Shown piece after piece: positions 52,488 through 60,928 of a DNA stretch of 64,000 nucleotides. The position numbers were made by a program, and so were the translations under genes. The notes under the pieces are model-generated. The model made no database searches, was not told the DNA's origin, and worked only from the letters and a program-made list of their open reading frames with translations. Each line of letters opens with the position of its first letter. Positions within the stretch are counted from its first letter, which is position 1. Source of the DNA: Sulfolobales archaeon (GTDB lineage Archaea > Thermoproteota > Thermoprotei_A > Sulfolobales > AG1); the NCBI GenBank assembly GCA_038881635.1, contig JAVZPJ010000001.1, forward strand, positions 62,001-126,000, written 5' to 3'.

Positions 52488-53023
52488 GATCTCACCACCT
52501 CAAAACATTCGATATCATTAATATCTCCTCTTCTCTCCTCTTCTTTCTTCCAGCGAGCTTTCACCCTCGCATCAAAAATTCCTTGAGATACAAGATCCTC
52601 AAGATCAGCACCACAGATCCTGTGAAGAATCCCTGGAAATCTATAGCTCGAAAACCTCATCCCCGGAATATCAAGTTTTATTATACCTATGATCTCAGGC
52701 TTCTCCAGTCTCTCCATATCAGCCGAGTAATAGCTGGCAACAGCACTCACCACCTTACCCTCATCAGATGCTTCAATCCATTTATTAACAGGCTTAAAAC
52801 AATAAGCACAGAAGATCCTCGGAGGAATAAATACCATTCCACAACTCTCACAGTAAGTACCAAGGATCTTCCCCTGCTTTAACCCTTCAAAGAACCTACT
52901 ATAAGCCTCCCCAGCACTCATGTTGTATCTAGCTCTAGGCTTTGACCTCTCCTTTAAAATCTCTTTAAACTCACGATCAGAGAGATAAGTACCTCCTAAA
53001 AGACTCGAGCTCACACCACTCAC
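52484..53023 (-). CDS. DUF35 OB-fold/zinc-ribbon protein, copy 2
   Basis: 179 residues. It has the zinc ribbon CESCGMVFIPPRIFCAYCF (about 58-76), the OB fold with GKVVSAVASYYSADMERLEKPEIIGIIKL, and a helical N-terminus (SAGEAYSRFFEGLKQGKILGT) that in the family docks on the thiolase. It overlaps the thiolase-like gene before it and the DUF35 gene after it by 4 bp each, so the set is translationally coupled. The two copies probably pair with the two thiolase-like proteins. Confidence 0.88.
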   Translation of the reverse strand: MSGVSSSLLGGTYLSDREFKEILKERSKPRARYNMSAGEAYSRFFEGLKQGKILGTYCESCGMVFIPPRIFCAYCFKPVNKWIEASDEGKVVSAVASYYSADMERLEKPEIIGIIKLDIPGMRFSSYRFPGILHRICGADLEDLVSQGIFDARVKARWKKEEERRGDINDIECFEVVRS

Positions 53024-54201
53024 CTCCTAAGTACAATAACAGTGCCTACCTGCATCAGATCCCCCCACGCCTGAGCAAGTCCTGTGGTCACAGGCTTCTT
53101 AACCTGCCTCCTACCAGCTTCACCTCTTAACTGCCAGAATATCTCCGCAACCTTCATAAGACCTGCAGCCGCGATAGGATTTCCAACACCGAGAAGACCT
53201 CCACTAGGATTTATAGGCAGATCTCCATCTCTCTGAGTTAACCCCTCTCTAGTCATCTCAGCAGCCTTACACCTGGGAGCCAGCCCCAGACCCTCCATAT
53301 GATGAAGTTCTTTATAATCAAAAGGATCATAAGGTTCTGCAACATCAATCTGCTTCATAGGGTTCTCAATACCAGCCATTCTATACGCCATCTCAGCAGC
53401 AGCTTTAACATATACAGGAAATGAAAGCTCTCTGTTAGTCCAGTAAGATGAATCTAGAACAAACCCCACTCCTTCAACCCATACAGGATTATCGGTATAC
53501 CTCCTCGCAATATCCTCAGAAACCATTACAAGAGCTCCAGCACCATCGCTAACAGGCGATATGTCAAGCCTGTTAACAGGATAGACTAAAACCTCACTCT
53601 TGAGAACATCTTCAACTGTGATTCTAGCAGCAGCCTGAGCAGATGGATGATCTAGAGCGTTAGCCTTATTCTTCACAGCAACCAGAGCTATATCCTCCTT
53701 TGAAACACCGCACTTATGCATATACCTATGCATCTCGAGAGCAAAGATCCATATAAGATTAGGATTAAGAGGTTTCTCAACGAGAGGATCCCATATATGT
53801 CTGAACACAGCCTGAGGATGAGGATCAGCGGCACAGCTCATCTTCTCCTCAGCAATGATAAGAGCCTTCCTACATAATCCTGAGGCAACCATCCACCAAC
53901 CTGAGATAGGTACGAAAACACCGGTTCCACCACCAACAAGAACTCTATGATGAAGCTTCCCGAAAGCTCCAGCCCCCTCAGAATAGTACTCACCCTTCAT
54001 ATGAACTCCATCAAAAGCATCAGGAGCACTACCGCTTATAACACAATCTATATCTTTAAATTCTAAGCCAGCCTGATCAAGCGCTCTTCTAGCCGCGATC
54101 CATACTAACTCTTGAGGTGTCTCAAGAAGTCTTCTTCTAAATAGGGTAAGACCGGCACCTATTATAGCGACCCTCTTTTTAACATATAGATTGGTTTTCA
54201 T
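53020..54201 (-). CDS. Thiolase-fold protein lacking catalytic Cys and His, copy 1
   Basis: 393 residues of the SCP2-thiolase class. Fold markers include AARRALDQAGLEFKDIDCVI, the helix VPISGWWMVASGLCRKALII, DISPVSDGAGALVMVSEDIARRY, EPYDPFDYKELHHMEGLGL and LPINPSGGLLGVGNPIAAAGL. By alignment with CASGxxA the nucleophile Cys falls on a Gly in VGGGTGVF, and the GHP histidine is Asn in GNP. Claisen-thiolase chemistry is thus unlikely. Aldolase-like relatives such as Ltp2 also lack the Cys. The substrate is unknown; DUF35 partners follow. Confidence 0.8.
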   Translation of the reverse strand: MKTNLYVKKRVAIIGAGLTLFRRRLLETPQELVWIAARRALDQAGLEFKDIDCVISGSAPDAFDGVHMKGEYYSEGAGAFGKLHHRVLVGGGTGVFVPISGWWMVASGLCRKALIIAEEKMSCAADPHPQAVFRHIWDPLVEKPLNPNLIWIFALEMHRYMHKCGVSKEDIALVAVKNKANALDHPSAQAAARITVEDVLKSEVLVYPVNRLDISPVSDGAGALVMVSEDIARRYTDNPVWVEGVGFVLDSSYWTNRELSFPVYVKAAAEMAYRMAGIENPMKQIDVAEPYDPFDYKELHHMEGLGLAPRCKAAEMTREGLTQRDGDLPINPSGGLLGVGNPIAAAGLMKVAEIFWQLRGEAGRRQVKKPVTTGLAQAWGDLMQVGTVIVLRR

Positions 54202-54205
54202 GAGA

Positions 54206-55354
54206 TCACCTCGACAATATAGCTACCGTGGTAGTTCTCAGCCCAGGCCATCTTCTGCTATGAACCAGGATCTTCTCAACACCTTCGATCTGAGAAGCTC
54301 CAGCTCTTCCCTTCAGCTGCTCATACGCGGCAACAACTCTAGCTAGTCCATGAACTTCAAGAGTGTTTCCCTCGCTCAAAGCACCTCCCGAAGGATTCAC
54401 AGGCATGCCTCCTCCTCTATCAAAATAGCCTGACTCCAGATCCTTTCTAAGATCTTTTGAGAATCCAAGAGAGCTCAAAACCATGAGAGGTATATAGCTG
54501 TATCTCTCATCAAGTTCTAGAGCATTTATCTCTCTAAGAGGATTCTTGATATTGCTCAGTTTAAAGGCTTTCTCAGCAGCAGTTCTAACAATCCAATCTC
54601 TAGAAAGCTCATCAAAAGGAGGTGTAGGGGTTCCAGAAACACTCCAAATACCAGAGATCCAAACAGGATCATCTGTATACCTTCTTGCAATATCCTCAGA
54701 AGATAAAACTATAACTATGGAAGCATCAGAGAAAGGTGCTATATCATACATGCTTAAAGGATCTGCAATCGGGTCAGCAGATATATAACTATCAAGAGAG
54801 AGATTAGAAGCATAAACAGCTCTAGAACTTGAAAAACCATTCCTAAGACTTCTAACCACATACTCTCCCAAAACCTCTCTAGAAAGCCTCTCACTATCCA
54901 TAAAAGCTCTAGCCTCTATAGCATTAAGAAAATGAATACTCTCAGGATTAAGAGGTCTCAGATATATAGGATCGAATGAGAAGAGCACTATATCCCTAAT
55001 GGTAGAGATCTCACTAGGCTTTCCATGGGACTCAACAACAACAACATCGAAAGCCCCGGTCTTGATCATGGCATAAGCATTCAGAATACACTGAAGACTG
55101 TCACCGGCAACTGTAAAACCAGGCTTAAGCGCGCCACCCAATTGATCGGGCATGAATTCATTAGATATAGCCACACCCTCCCAGAAATCCTCTTGGCAAG
55201 ATATGAAAGCATCCACCTCTGTTCTAGGATTAATTCCTCCAGCATCCTCATAAGCTCTCTGAGCAGCTTCGAATATCATCTCTCTAAAAGAAAGAGAAGG
55301 AGTTGAAGATTGAAACCCGTAAAAACCCACACCTATAATAGCCACTCTACTCAT
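54206..55354 (-). CDS. Thiolase-fold protein lacking catalytic Cys and His, copy 2
   Basis: 382 residues, same class as the next gene but quite diverged. VAGDSLQCILNAYAMIKTGAFDVVVVE replaces the Cys block (Ala at the Cys position by my alignment), and MPVNPSGGALSEGNTLEVHGL has GNT for GHP. DIAPFSDASIVIVLSSEDIARRY is the shared middle part. It is the first gene of the operon, with a TATA box at 55384-55395. Two unlike inactive-looking thiolase subunits may form a heteromer. Confidence 0.78.
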   Translation of the reverse strand: MSRVAIIGVGFYGFQSSTPSLSFREMIFEAAQRAYEDAGGINPRTEVDAFISCQEDFWEGVAISNEFMPDQLGGALKPGFTVAGDSLQCILNAYAMIKTGAFDVVVVESHGKPSEISTIRDIVLFSFDPIYLRPLNPESIHFLNAIEARAFMDSERLSREVLGEYVVRSLRNGFSSSRAVYASNLSLDSYISADPIADPLSMYDIAPFSDASIVIVLSSEDIARRYTDDPVWISGIWSVSGTPTPPFDELSRDWIVRTAAEKAFKLSNIKNPLREINALELDERYSYIPLMVLSSLGFSKDLRKDLESGYFDRGGGMPVNPSGGALSEGNTLEVHGLARVVAAYEQLKGRAGASQIEGVEKILVHSRRWPGLRTTTVAILSR

Positions 55355-55662
55355 TAAAAGACCCTACAAAACATACCTTAAAAGATTATATAAAGTTTTC
55401 AGAGAGTATAGAATGTAAAACTATAAAACAGATCAGCTCTGATATAAATTTTACCAGACTTAAAAGCTCTCGAGATACACCTTTAAAACCTGCTACCACA
55501 CGTATCTAAGAACCAGCTTATTTGCATGATTACAGCCCTCTATTCTACGAATATAAAACTATGAGGTATTGGAAACATAGTAGTTGAAGAGATCAGCTGT
55601 CATAATATTTAGAAGTTCTCCTACCTAGATATAAGTGTATTAGGAAGAGCGGTGTGGTTGGA
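55355..55662. other. Divergent intergenic region
   Basis: It holds the minus-strand TATA box CTTTATATAATC at 55384-55395 of the thiolase/DUF35 operon. Near the other end are the weaker signals of the MobA-like gene (GGTGTGG just before its start). I see no further gene or repeat in the middle. Confidence 0.5.
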
Positions 55663-56547
55663 ATGTCTATATGCTGTATAATTCTCAGTGGAGGTCTAAG
55701 CAGAAGATTCAGAGAGAGCATGGGAATTGAAATAGATAAAGCTTTCTACATGCTAGAAGGAAAACCTATGATATATCATGTGTATGAGAAGATGTTAAGC
55801 TTATGCGATACTAAAGATATCATAATATCTCTCAGAGACTACGAAACAGTGAAACTCTATAGAGAAAAAATCCCGGAAGCTCAATATTCGGTAGATATAA
55901 TAGGTGGCAGTGGTCCTCTAATAGGCTTGTACTCCTCACTTGCGAGTTGCAGAGGAGAGATAGTAATATCAGCTCCGAATGACATGCCTTATATATCAAG
56001 CGGTCTCTTAAGAGATCTAGTTGATATTGTGGATAGAGAGAGATCAGATGTAGCATCTCCTATGCTATCTAACACTGTTGTTGAGAATCTTATAATAGCT
56101 TCTAAAAGAGATCCTCTTAAGAGATTCTTAAAACTCCTGATCTCGATGAAAAGATCTAAGGCCATAGATATTATCCGGGGGATGCCTAACATATATCTCT
56201 TCAATATACAAGAACACGGATACGATGATAAAACCCTTGCTAATATAAACACGATAAGAGATCTTCAGAAGCCTAGGAAACCTAGAAAACTAGTTTCTTC
56301 AGATATATCAATAGAGAGATCATTTGATCTATATGATATAGAGAATAGAATTCTAGAGAAACTTAAGAGAAGTATTTGGCATACCATATTTAAACAGGAT
56401 CCATGTGACGAATACACATACTATCTCGAGAAGAAATCATATTATATGGCATTTCAAGTATTTCTTGATCCGACGATCAGAGGACTAGAAAATATCAGAA
56501 CAATGATTAAGACAGCCTTAAAGGAATTATTCTGGGAGCAAGAATGA
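55663..56547 (+). CDS. MobA-like nucleotidyltransferase with extra C-terminal domain
   Basis: 294 residues from the ATG at 55663; a GTG 9 nt earlier is also in frame. The N-terminal 180 residues have the GT-A nucleotidyltransferase pattern: CIILSGGLSRRF (GG-x-SRR-F), EIDKAFYMLEGKPMIYHV and the metal Asp in ISAPNDMPYISSGLL. MobA attaches GMP to molybdopterin; CobY is a close fold relative. The last 90 residues (about 205-294) are an all-helical, charged domain I do not recognise, rich in Lys, Arg and Tyr. It overlaps the next gene by 4 bp. Confidence 0.75.
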   Translation: MSICCIILSGGLSRRFRESMGIEIDKAFYMLEGKPMIYHVYEKMLSLCDTKDIIISLRDYETVKLYREKIPEAQYSVDIIGGSGPLIGLYSSLASCRGEIVISAPNDMPYISSGLLRDLVDIVDRERSDVASPMLSNTVVENLIIASKRDPLKRFLKLLISMKRSKAIDIIRGMPNIYLFNIQEHGYDDKTLANINTIRDLQKPRKPRKLVSSDISIERSFDLYDIENRILEKLKRSIWHTIFKQDPCDEYTYYLEKKSYYMAFQVFLDPTIRGLENIRTMIKTALKELFWEQE

Positions 56548-57581
56548 GAGTCCTCGCAATAGATCCAGGGAGTATCACAACGTCTGTAGCAACCGTGGAG
56601 AATGACAAGATCTATAGATATAGAGAGGTTTCATCAAAAGAATTAAGTAGGAATCCAGAGATGCTTTTCGAGATGATAGAGGAAGACCAGCCAGATATAA
56701 TTGTTGCACCCTCGGGATACGGTCTTCCGCCTGTAGATATAAGAGAGTTAAATACTGAGGAGAGATTAAAAAGTCTTCTTCTGAGAGAAGATGATCCGGG
56801 TATTGAAGATCTTAAATATATATCATATTTTCTAAAGCATGTTGAGAGAATTAAGGTTCCTGTAATAGGTGTTCCAGGAATATATAATCTTGCTACAATA
56901 GATCCTTCTAAAAGGATTAATAGAATAGATCTTGGAACAGCCGATAAAACAGCTACAGCAATTCTAGCCATCTATGTGCACAGTAGAGGAGATCTTGAGA
57001 GACTTAGCAGAAGCAATATAATAGTTATGGAGCTAGGAGCCTTTACATCGGGGATAGCTGTAAAGGAGGGAAGAATCATAGATGGAGTAGGAGGCACTTT
57101 ATATCCTATAGGCTTGATATCAGGAGGAGGCTGGGATGGAGAGATCGCGGTTATTCTAGGAAGAAGGATCTATAAAAGAGATCTATTTAAAGGAGGTTTG
57201 AAGAGCATATGTGGAACAATAGATCTCGAGGAGATATACGTTAGATGTAGAGAAGGTTTTGAAAGGTATATAGATGATATAGCTAAAACAATTGCAGTCC
57301 TAGAGAGATCTATAAGAAGAGGAGGTTTAAAAGAAGATGAGATCAAGATATATCTCTCGGGTAGAGGAGCCAGGAATATAGTAGTCAAGGCTCTGAAAGA
57401 ATACGGCTATAATCCAGAGATTCTTCCAAGATTCTTCAAAGGGTCTGATGAAAAGATTAAAAGCTCAGCCGAAGGATCTGCTTTATATGGTATTCTGTGG
57501 AAGAATAATAGAGATTTTCTGAGAAGAATAGGTGTATTAGAAGACTGGATTCCCTACGATATGAAGCTTATATACTACTAG
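56544..57581 (+). CDS. DUF1464 ASKHA-fold protein (predicted butyrate-kinase-like)
   Basis: 345 residues of the actin/hexokinase/acetokinase superfamily. It starts AIDPGSITTSVATV (phosphate-1 loop). Phosphate-2 is in VMELGAFTSGIAVKEGRIIDGVGG (about 154-177), and the adenosine loop is in IYLSGRGARNIVVKAL. COG2441, its family, is called predicted butyrate kinase, but no member's substrate is certain. The overlap with a MobA-like nucleotidyltransferase suggests a shared pathway. Almost abuts a convergent gene (7-nt gap). Confidence 0.75.
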   Translation: MRVLAIDPGSITTSVATVENDKIYRYREVSSKELSRNPEMLFEMIEEDQPDIIVAPSGYGLPPVDIRELNTEERLKSLLLREDDPGIEDLKYISYFLKHVERIKVPVIGVPGIYNLATIDPSKRINRIDLGTADKTATAILAIYVHSRGDLERLSRSNIIVMELGAFTSGIAVKEGRIIDGVGGTLYPIGLISGGGWDGEIAVILGRRIYKRDLFKGGLKSICGTIDLEEIYVRCREGFERYIDDIAKTIAVLERSIRRGGLKEDEIKIYLSGRGARNIVVKALKEYGYNPEILPRFFKGSDEKIKSSAEGSALYGILWKNNRDFLRRIGVLEDWIPYDMKLIYY

Positions 57582-57588
57582 GACAACT

Positions 57589-58026
57589 CTATCTTCTTCT
57601 CATCTCACTCTCTGCTAAAAGCATTGATATCTTTGGCTTCAACTCTTCTATCTTCGCCTTAGCCTTCTCTATGAAATCATTATCAGGATTATTTGATATA
57701 AATTCTCTGCCGAGACTGGTGAGGTTAAGAATTCTACCTTGTTGGGTTGTCTCAAGAAGCCCTACATATAGCAGTGACGTGAGATCTTCTTTGAGATCCT
57801 TTGACACAGGACTTCCAGCTACCAGAACTATGTTATAACCTAGGTCCAATCCTGATTCTTTTAATTCTTTAATTATCTGAAGCAAGTTTTTCTCGGAAAC
57901 TTTTCCTAGCAGATTAATCAGATGGAGTAGTTTCAAAGCTTTCTGATTGTTCTTAATCTGATCTATAGTGATCACAGGTCTTGATACTATCTTCAGATCC
58001 TTAGACTTAGAACTCTGTTGAGACAT
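57589..58026 (-). CDS. Winged-helix-like protein of unknown function
   Basis: 145 residues from the ATG at 58026, which has GGTGG 4 nt upstream (the same GGTGGGTTCATG start context as the Glu/Trp mini-gene). A longer in-frame start to 58068 is less likely. The region about 30-115 alternates helices and beta strands like a winged helix (KLLHLINLLGKVSEKNLLQIIKEL, then LLYVGLLETTQQGRILNLTSLG). The C-terminus is a basic helix. Possibly a DNA-binding regulator. Confidence 0.65.
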   Translation of the reverse strand: MSQQSSKSKDLKIVSRPVITIDQIKNNQKALKLLHLINLLGKVSEKNLLQIIKELKESGLDLGYNIVLVAGSPVSKDLKEDLTSLLYVGLLETTQQGRILNLTSLGREFISNNPDNDFIEKAKAKIEELKPKISMLLAESEMRRR

Positions 58027-58131
58027 GAACCCACCATATAATAATAGTGATGATAACATTAAAAACATGGTAGTGAAAAAAGATAAAGATCTAGATAATA
58101 TGAATCAGAATATAATAAAGATAGAGGTGGG

Positions 58132-58812
58132 ATGCTATTGAATGATGAATGGAGTGTACTTATAAACGAGATAAGAAATTGCCAGAAATGTCCTCTTTCA
58201 AGAACAAGAATCAATGCAGTTCCCGGGGAGGGAAGTGAGAGAGCTGAGATAATGATAGTAGGAGAAGCTCCAGGAGCTACCGAAGATGAGACCGGAAGAC
58301 CTTTTGTAGGGATCGCAGGAAGCCTGCTGAGAAAGATTATGAAAGATATAGGTTTGAGAGAAGATGAGGTGTACATAACTAACGTTGTTAAGTGTAGACC
58401 TCCTAATAATAGAACACCTGAGAAAGAAGAGATCATAGCATGCAGTGATTATCTTAGAAGACAGATAAAAATGATCAAACCAAAGATAGTGATAACTCTA
58501 GGAAATGTAGCAGGAGAGTGGTTTTTTAACGAGAATAAAATGAAGTGGAATGGTATAAGCAGGCAGCATGGTAGAAAGTATGAACTAGAAGTATCAGGAC
58601 ATAGATTTAAATTAATACCTTCTTATCATCCTTCTGCAGCTGTTAGAGGTTCTGTAGATCCAGATATAATAAGAGAAGACCTTCTAAAAGCTCTAGAAGA
58701 ACTTAACAAGCAGAATAGAGGAAGTTCAGAGAGGATTAAGACATTATACGATTACCTAAGCAGAGATTCACAAACCTCTACTTCTAGAGATTCTAGTAAA
58801 GTAAAGCATTAG
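58132..58812 (+). CDS. udg: Uracil-DNA glycosylase, family 4
   Basis: 226 residues. The 4Fe-4S cysteines are visible: NCQKCPL (Cys17 and Cys20), VVKCRPPNNRTP (Cys85-type) and IIACSDYLRRQ. Motif A is VGEAPGATEDETGRPFVG, and motif B is YHPSAAVRG. It removes uracil from DNA, needed at high temperature because of cytosine deamination. The C-terminal 30 residues are a Ser/Thr/Lys-rich tail. It overlaps the convergent protease gene by 45 bp. Confidence 0.93.
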   Translation: MLLNDEWSVLINEIRNCQKCPLSRTRINAVPGEGSERAEIMIVGEAPGATEDETGRPFVGIAGSLLRKIMKDIGLREDEVYITNVVKCRPPNNRTPEKEEIIACSDYLRRQIKMIKPKIVITLGNVAGEWFFNENKMKWNGISRQHGRKYELEVSGHRFKLIPSYHPSAAVRGSVDPDIIREDLLKALEELNKQNRGSSERIKTLYDYLSRDSQTSTSRDSSKVKH

Positions 58813-60756
58813 AGAGAAAGATACTAAGATAACTACAATAGATATAATTCTTCTCATAAGATCTAGAGGTCTTAAGCTCTCTGAATAACCTATGATACTT
58901 GTGAGATTTTTATAGGTTTTCGTCTGATAGATCTCTTCACACTCGCTAGGTAGAAAAGCTTTCGAGAGAAAGATGATCTTAGGAACTTCAAGAGATCCAT
59001 AGAGTATATCTAGCAAGATGTCTTGCGACATAAGAGATGCTAAAGTCCTGAGAGCTGAGATATATAGGCTGCTGTTTACCAGCTCAGGATCTTCTAATAT
59101 GACGAAGGCTTGAAAATACATAGAATAGATCAGGCCTAGACGTGTGGCGTTTCTTCCCTCTAGAACCATAGATCTTGTGTAGTTTATATAGTTATACTCT
59201 CTAAGAACATCTTCAACACCGCTAAAACCTACAGAACTATAGATACCAATAAAAGTCGAGTACTTCAGATTGAATGAATAATCCTCTAGGATATTCTTGA
59301 TATTTATAAGCGATGCCAGCATTTCATATAATCCTATCTTATTTTCAGAGATATTCTCGAGACCTAGAGTTTTTAAGAGCATTTTTGTTTCATTCGATAC
59401 AGAATCTCTAGAGATGTTAAGACTTTCCATAAGAGACTTTATCTTAGAGGATAAAAGATCTAATGTTAAAACAGGCGTAAAGTTTGTACTCGAATTCATC
59501 ATTAGATCTCTAGTACTTCTAAAGAGATCATACCAGTAGCTTATAGATAGAGACCTCATATATGCTATCGCAAGCTCTGATATGTTATAAGGGTTCTGAG
59601 AAGAGAAATAGTTATTTCTCTCTACTAGTGAGATCAGATCAAAAATTCTATCGAGAAGTATCAGGTAGAGATTCAGTAGATAGTAAGATTCTATAGTTCT
59701 ATTATCCAGATCTTCTAGAGCTTCTCTTGATATATATAGAGATCTGTTTATACTGCTTGTAAAATCTCTATAGAGAGAGTTGAAAAGGCTTCTCTGATTA
59801 TAGTATAATATAGGGAGCTCTCTCTGGTATAATGTTGTAGCCATAATATATAGGAGATTAGTCCTCAGATAATAATATTCAGGATCCTCTGGAAGATTTT
59901 TTAGAACTCTTTCAGCTAGTATCAGATCTCTATCCATAGATAGGTTCAGATCTCTAGCCAGATTAAGAGCTCTAGAATACTCTCTATACAGTATTTCCTC
60001 ATACTTCCTCTGTATGTCTGTGTAAACACTTAAGCTTAAAGTTTCGGTAGTATAGTCTTCATAAGATCCAAAGAGATTACTCTTTAGATCATTAAATATA
60101 TAGCTAGAAAGATTTGAGACGTCGAGATTAAATAGATCTAGTATATTACCGACGGGAACTATCCTAAGACCTCTATAGGAGCTTTCCAAACCTTCATACA
60201 GATACGAAGAGAACGGTATAAATACCGTCTTAACAGACTCTATACTACTCAGAGCATTTAACTTGCTCTTAACACCACCAACCATTTCTATAGATCCGTC
60301 TAGATTTATAGCGCCAGTACCTGAGATGCTAGTGTTAAAACCGATACCGAGAGCTGATCTAATCAGAAGATAGGTTAGGAGTGCTCCAGCAGAAGGCCCT
60401 CTTACAATTGATATATCATCTGGAAAGATAATGTAGATCCTATGGTTCTCAAGGAAAGTTTTATTTACAGAACTAGATAGAATTGAAGAGAGAAATAAAC
60501 TTATTAATGTATCTGTAGCAACTGAAGATACTCCCACCACATATATGCCGCTGCCTCCTTCAATAATGTAGATAATTGTTCTCACGGCTTCTCCCCCTCT
60601 ATCTGATACAGCTGGAATATAGATCTGATATGAATAACATGTGTTATTCTGCGAGAAAACTTGTGAAGTCATTTGAAGAAAAAATCCTATTAGTATCATA
60701 AGAAGAATTATATATGATGCAACTTTAGCTCCCGCTAGTGATCTCAACCAGATCAT
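58768..60756 (-). CDS. Secreted Lon-fold (S16) serine protease, membrane anchored
   Basis: 662 residues. An N-terminal signal/anchor helix (about 13-36) is followed by an S16 protease domain without ATPase. The Ser/Lys dyad is in IVRGPSAGALL (Ser122) and MVGGVKSKLNAL (Lys163), as in Lon. A long helical domain full of N-x-S/T sequons (about 230-620) and one C-terminal membrane helix (about 637-655) follow, so the bulk is outside the cell. It matches the archaeal COG1750 class. The substrate is unknown; the helical part may recognise S-layer or other surface proteins. Confidence 0.85.
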   Translation of the reverse strand: MIWLRSLAGAKVASYIILLMILIGFFLQMTSQVFSQNNTCYSYQIYIPAVSDRGGEAVRTIIYIIEGGSGIYVVGVSSVATDTLISLFLSSILSSSVNKTFLENHRIYIIFPDDISIVRGPSAGALLTYLLIRSALGIGFNTSISGTGAINLDGSIEMVGGVKSKLNALSSIESVKTVFIPFSSYLYEGLESSYRGLRIVPVGNILDLFNLDVSNLSSYIFNDLKSNLFGSYEDYTTETLSLSVYTDIQRKYEEILYREYSRALNLARDLNLSMDRDLILAERVLKNLPEDPEYYYLRTNLLYIMATTLYQRELPILYYNQRSLFNSLYRDFTSSINRSLYISREALEDLDNRTIESYYLLNLYLILLDRIFDLISLVERNNYFSSQNPYNISELAIAYMRSLSISYWYDLFRSTRDLMMNSSTNFTPVLTLDLLSSKIKSLMESLNISRDSVSNETKMLLKTLGLENISENKIGLYEMLASLINIKNILEDYSFNLKYSTFIGIYSSVGFSGVEDVLREYNYINYTRSMVLEGRNATRLGLIYSMYFQAFVILEDPELVNSSLYISALRTLASLMSQDILLDILYGSLEVPKIIFLSKAFLPSECEEIYQTKTYKNLTSIIGYSESLRPLDLMRRIISIVVILVSFSLMLYFTRISRSRGL

Positions 60757-60928
60757 CCTCTATAAGAGGAGTCTAGCACTGGTCTCTCAGAATTTTCTAT
60801 ACGTTAGTAAGCTAATATACTGAAATTCATAAGTTTTCAGAATTAGATCCTTGTTATAATGCTAAGAGAAGGTATGCTATTTGCTTAAAGTTTTAACAGG
60901 GTACAAGAATATTGAAGAGGTGTTGTGT

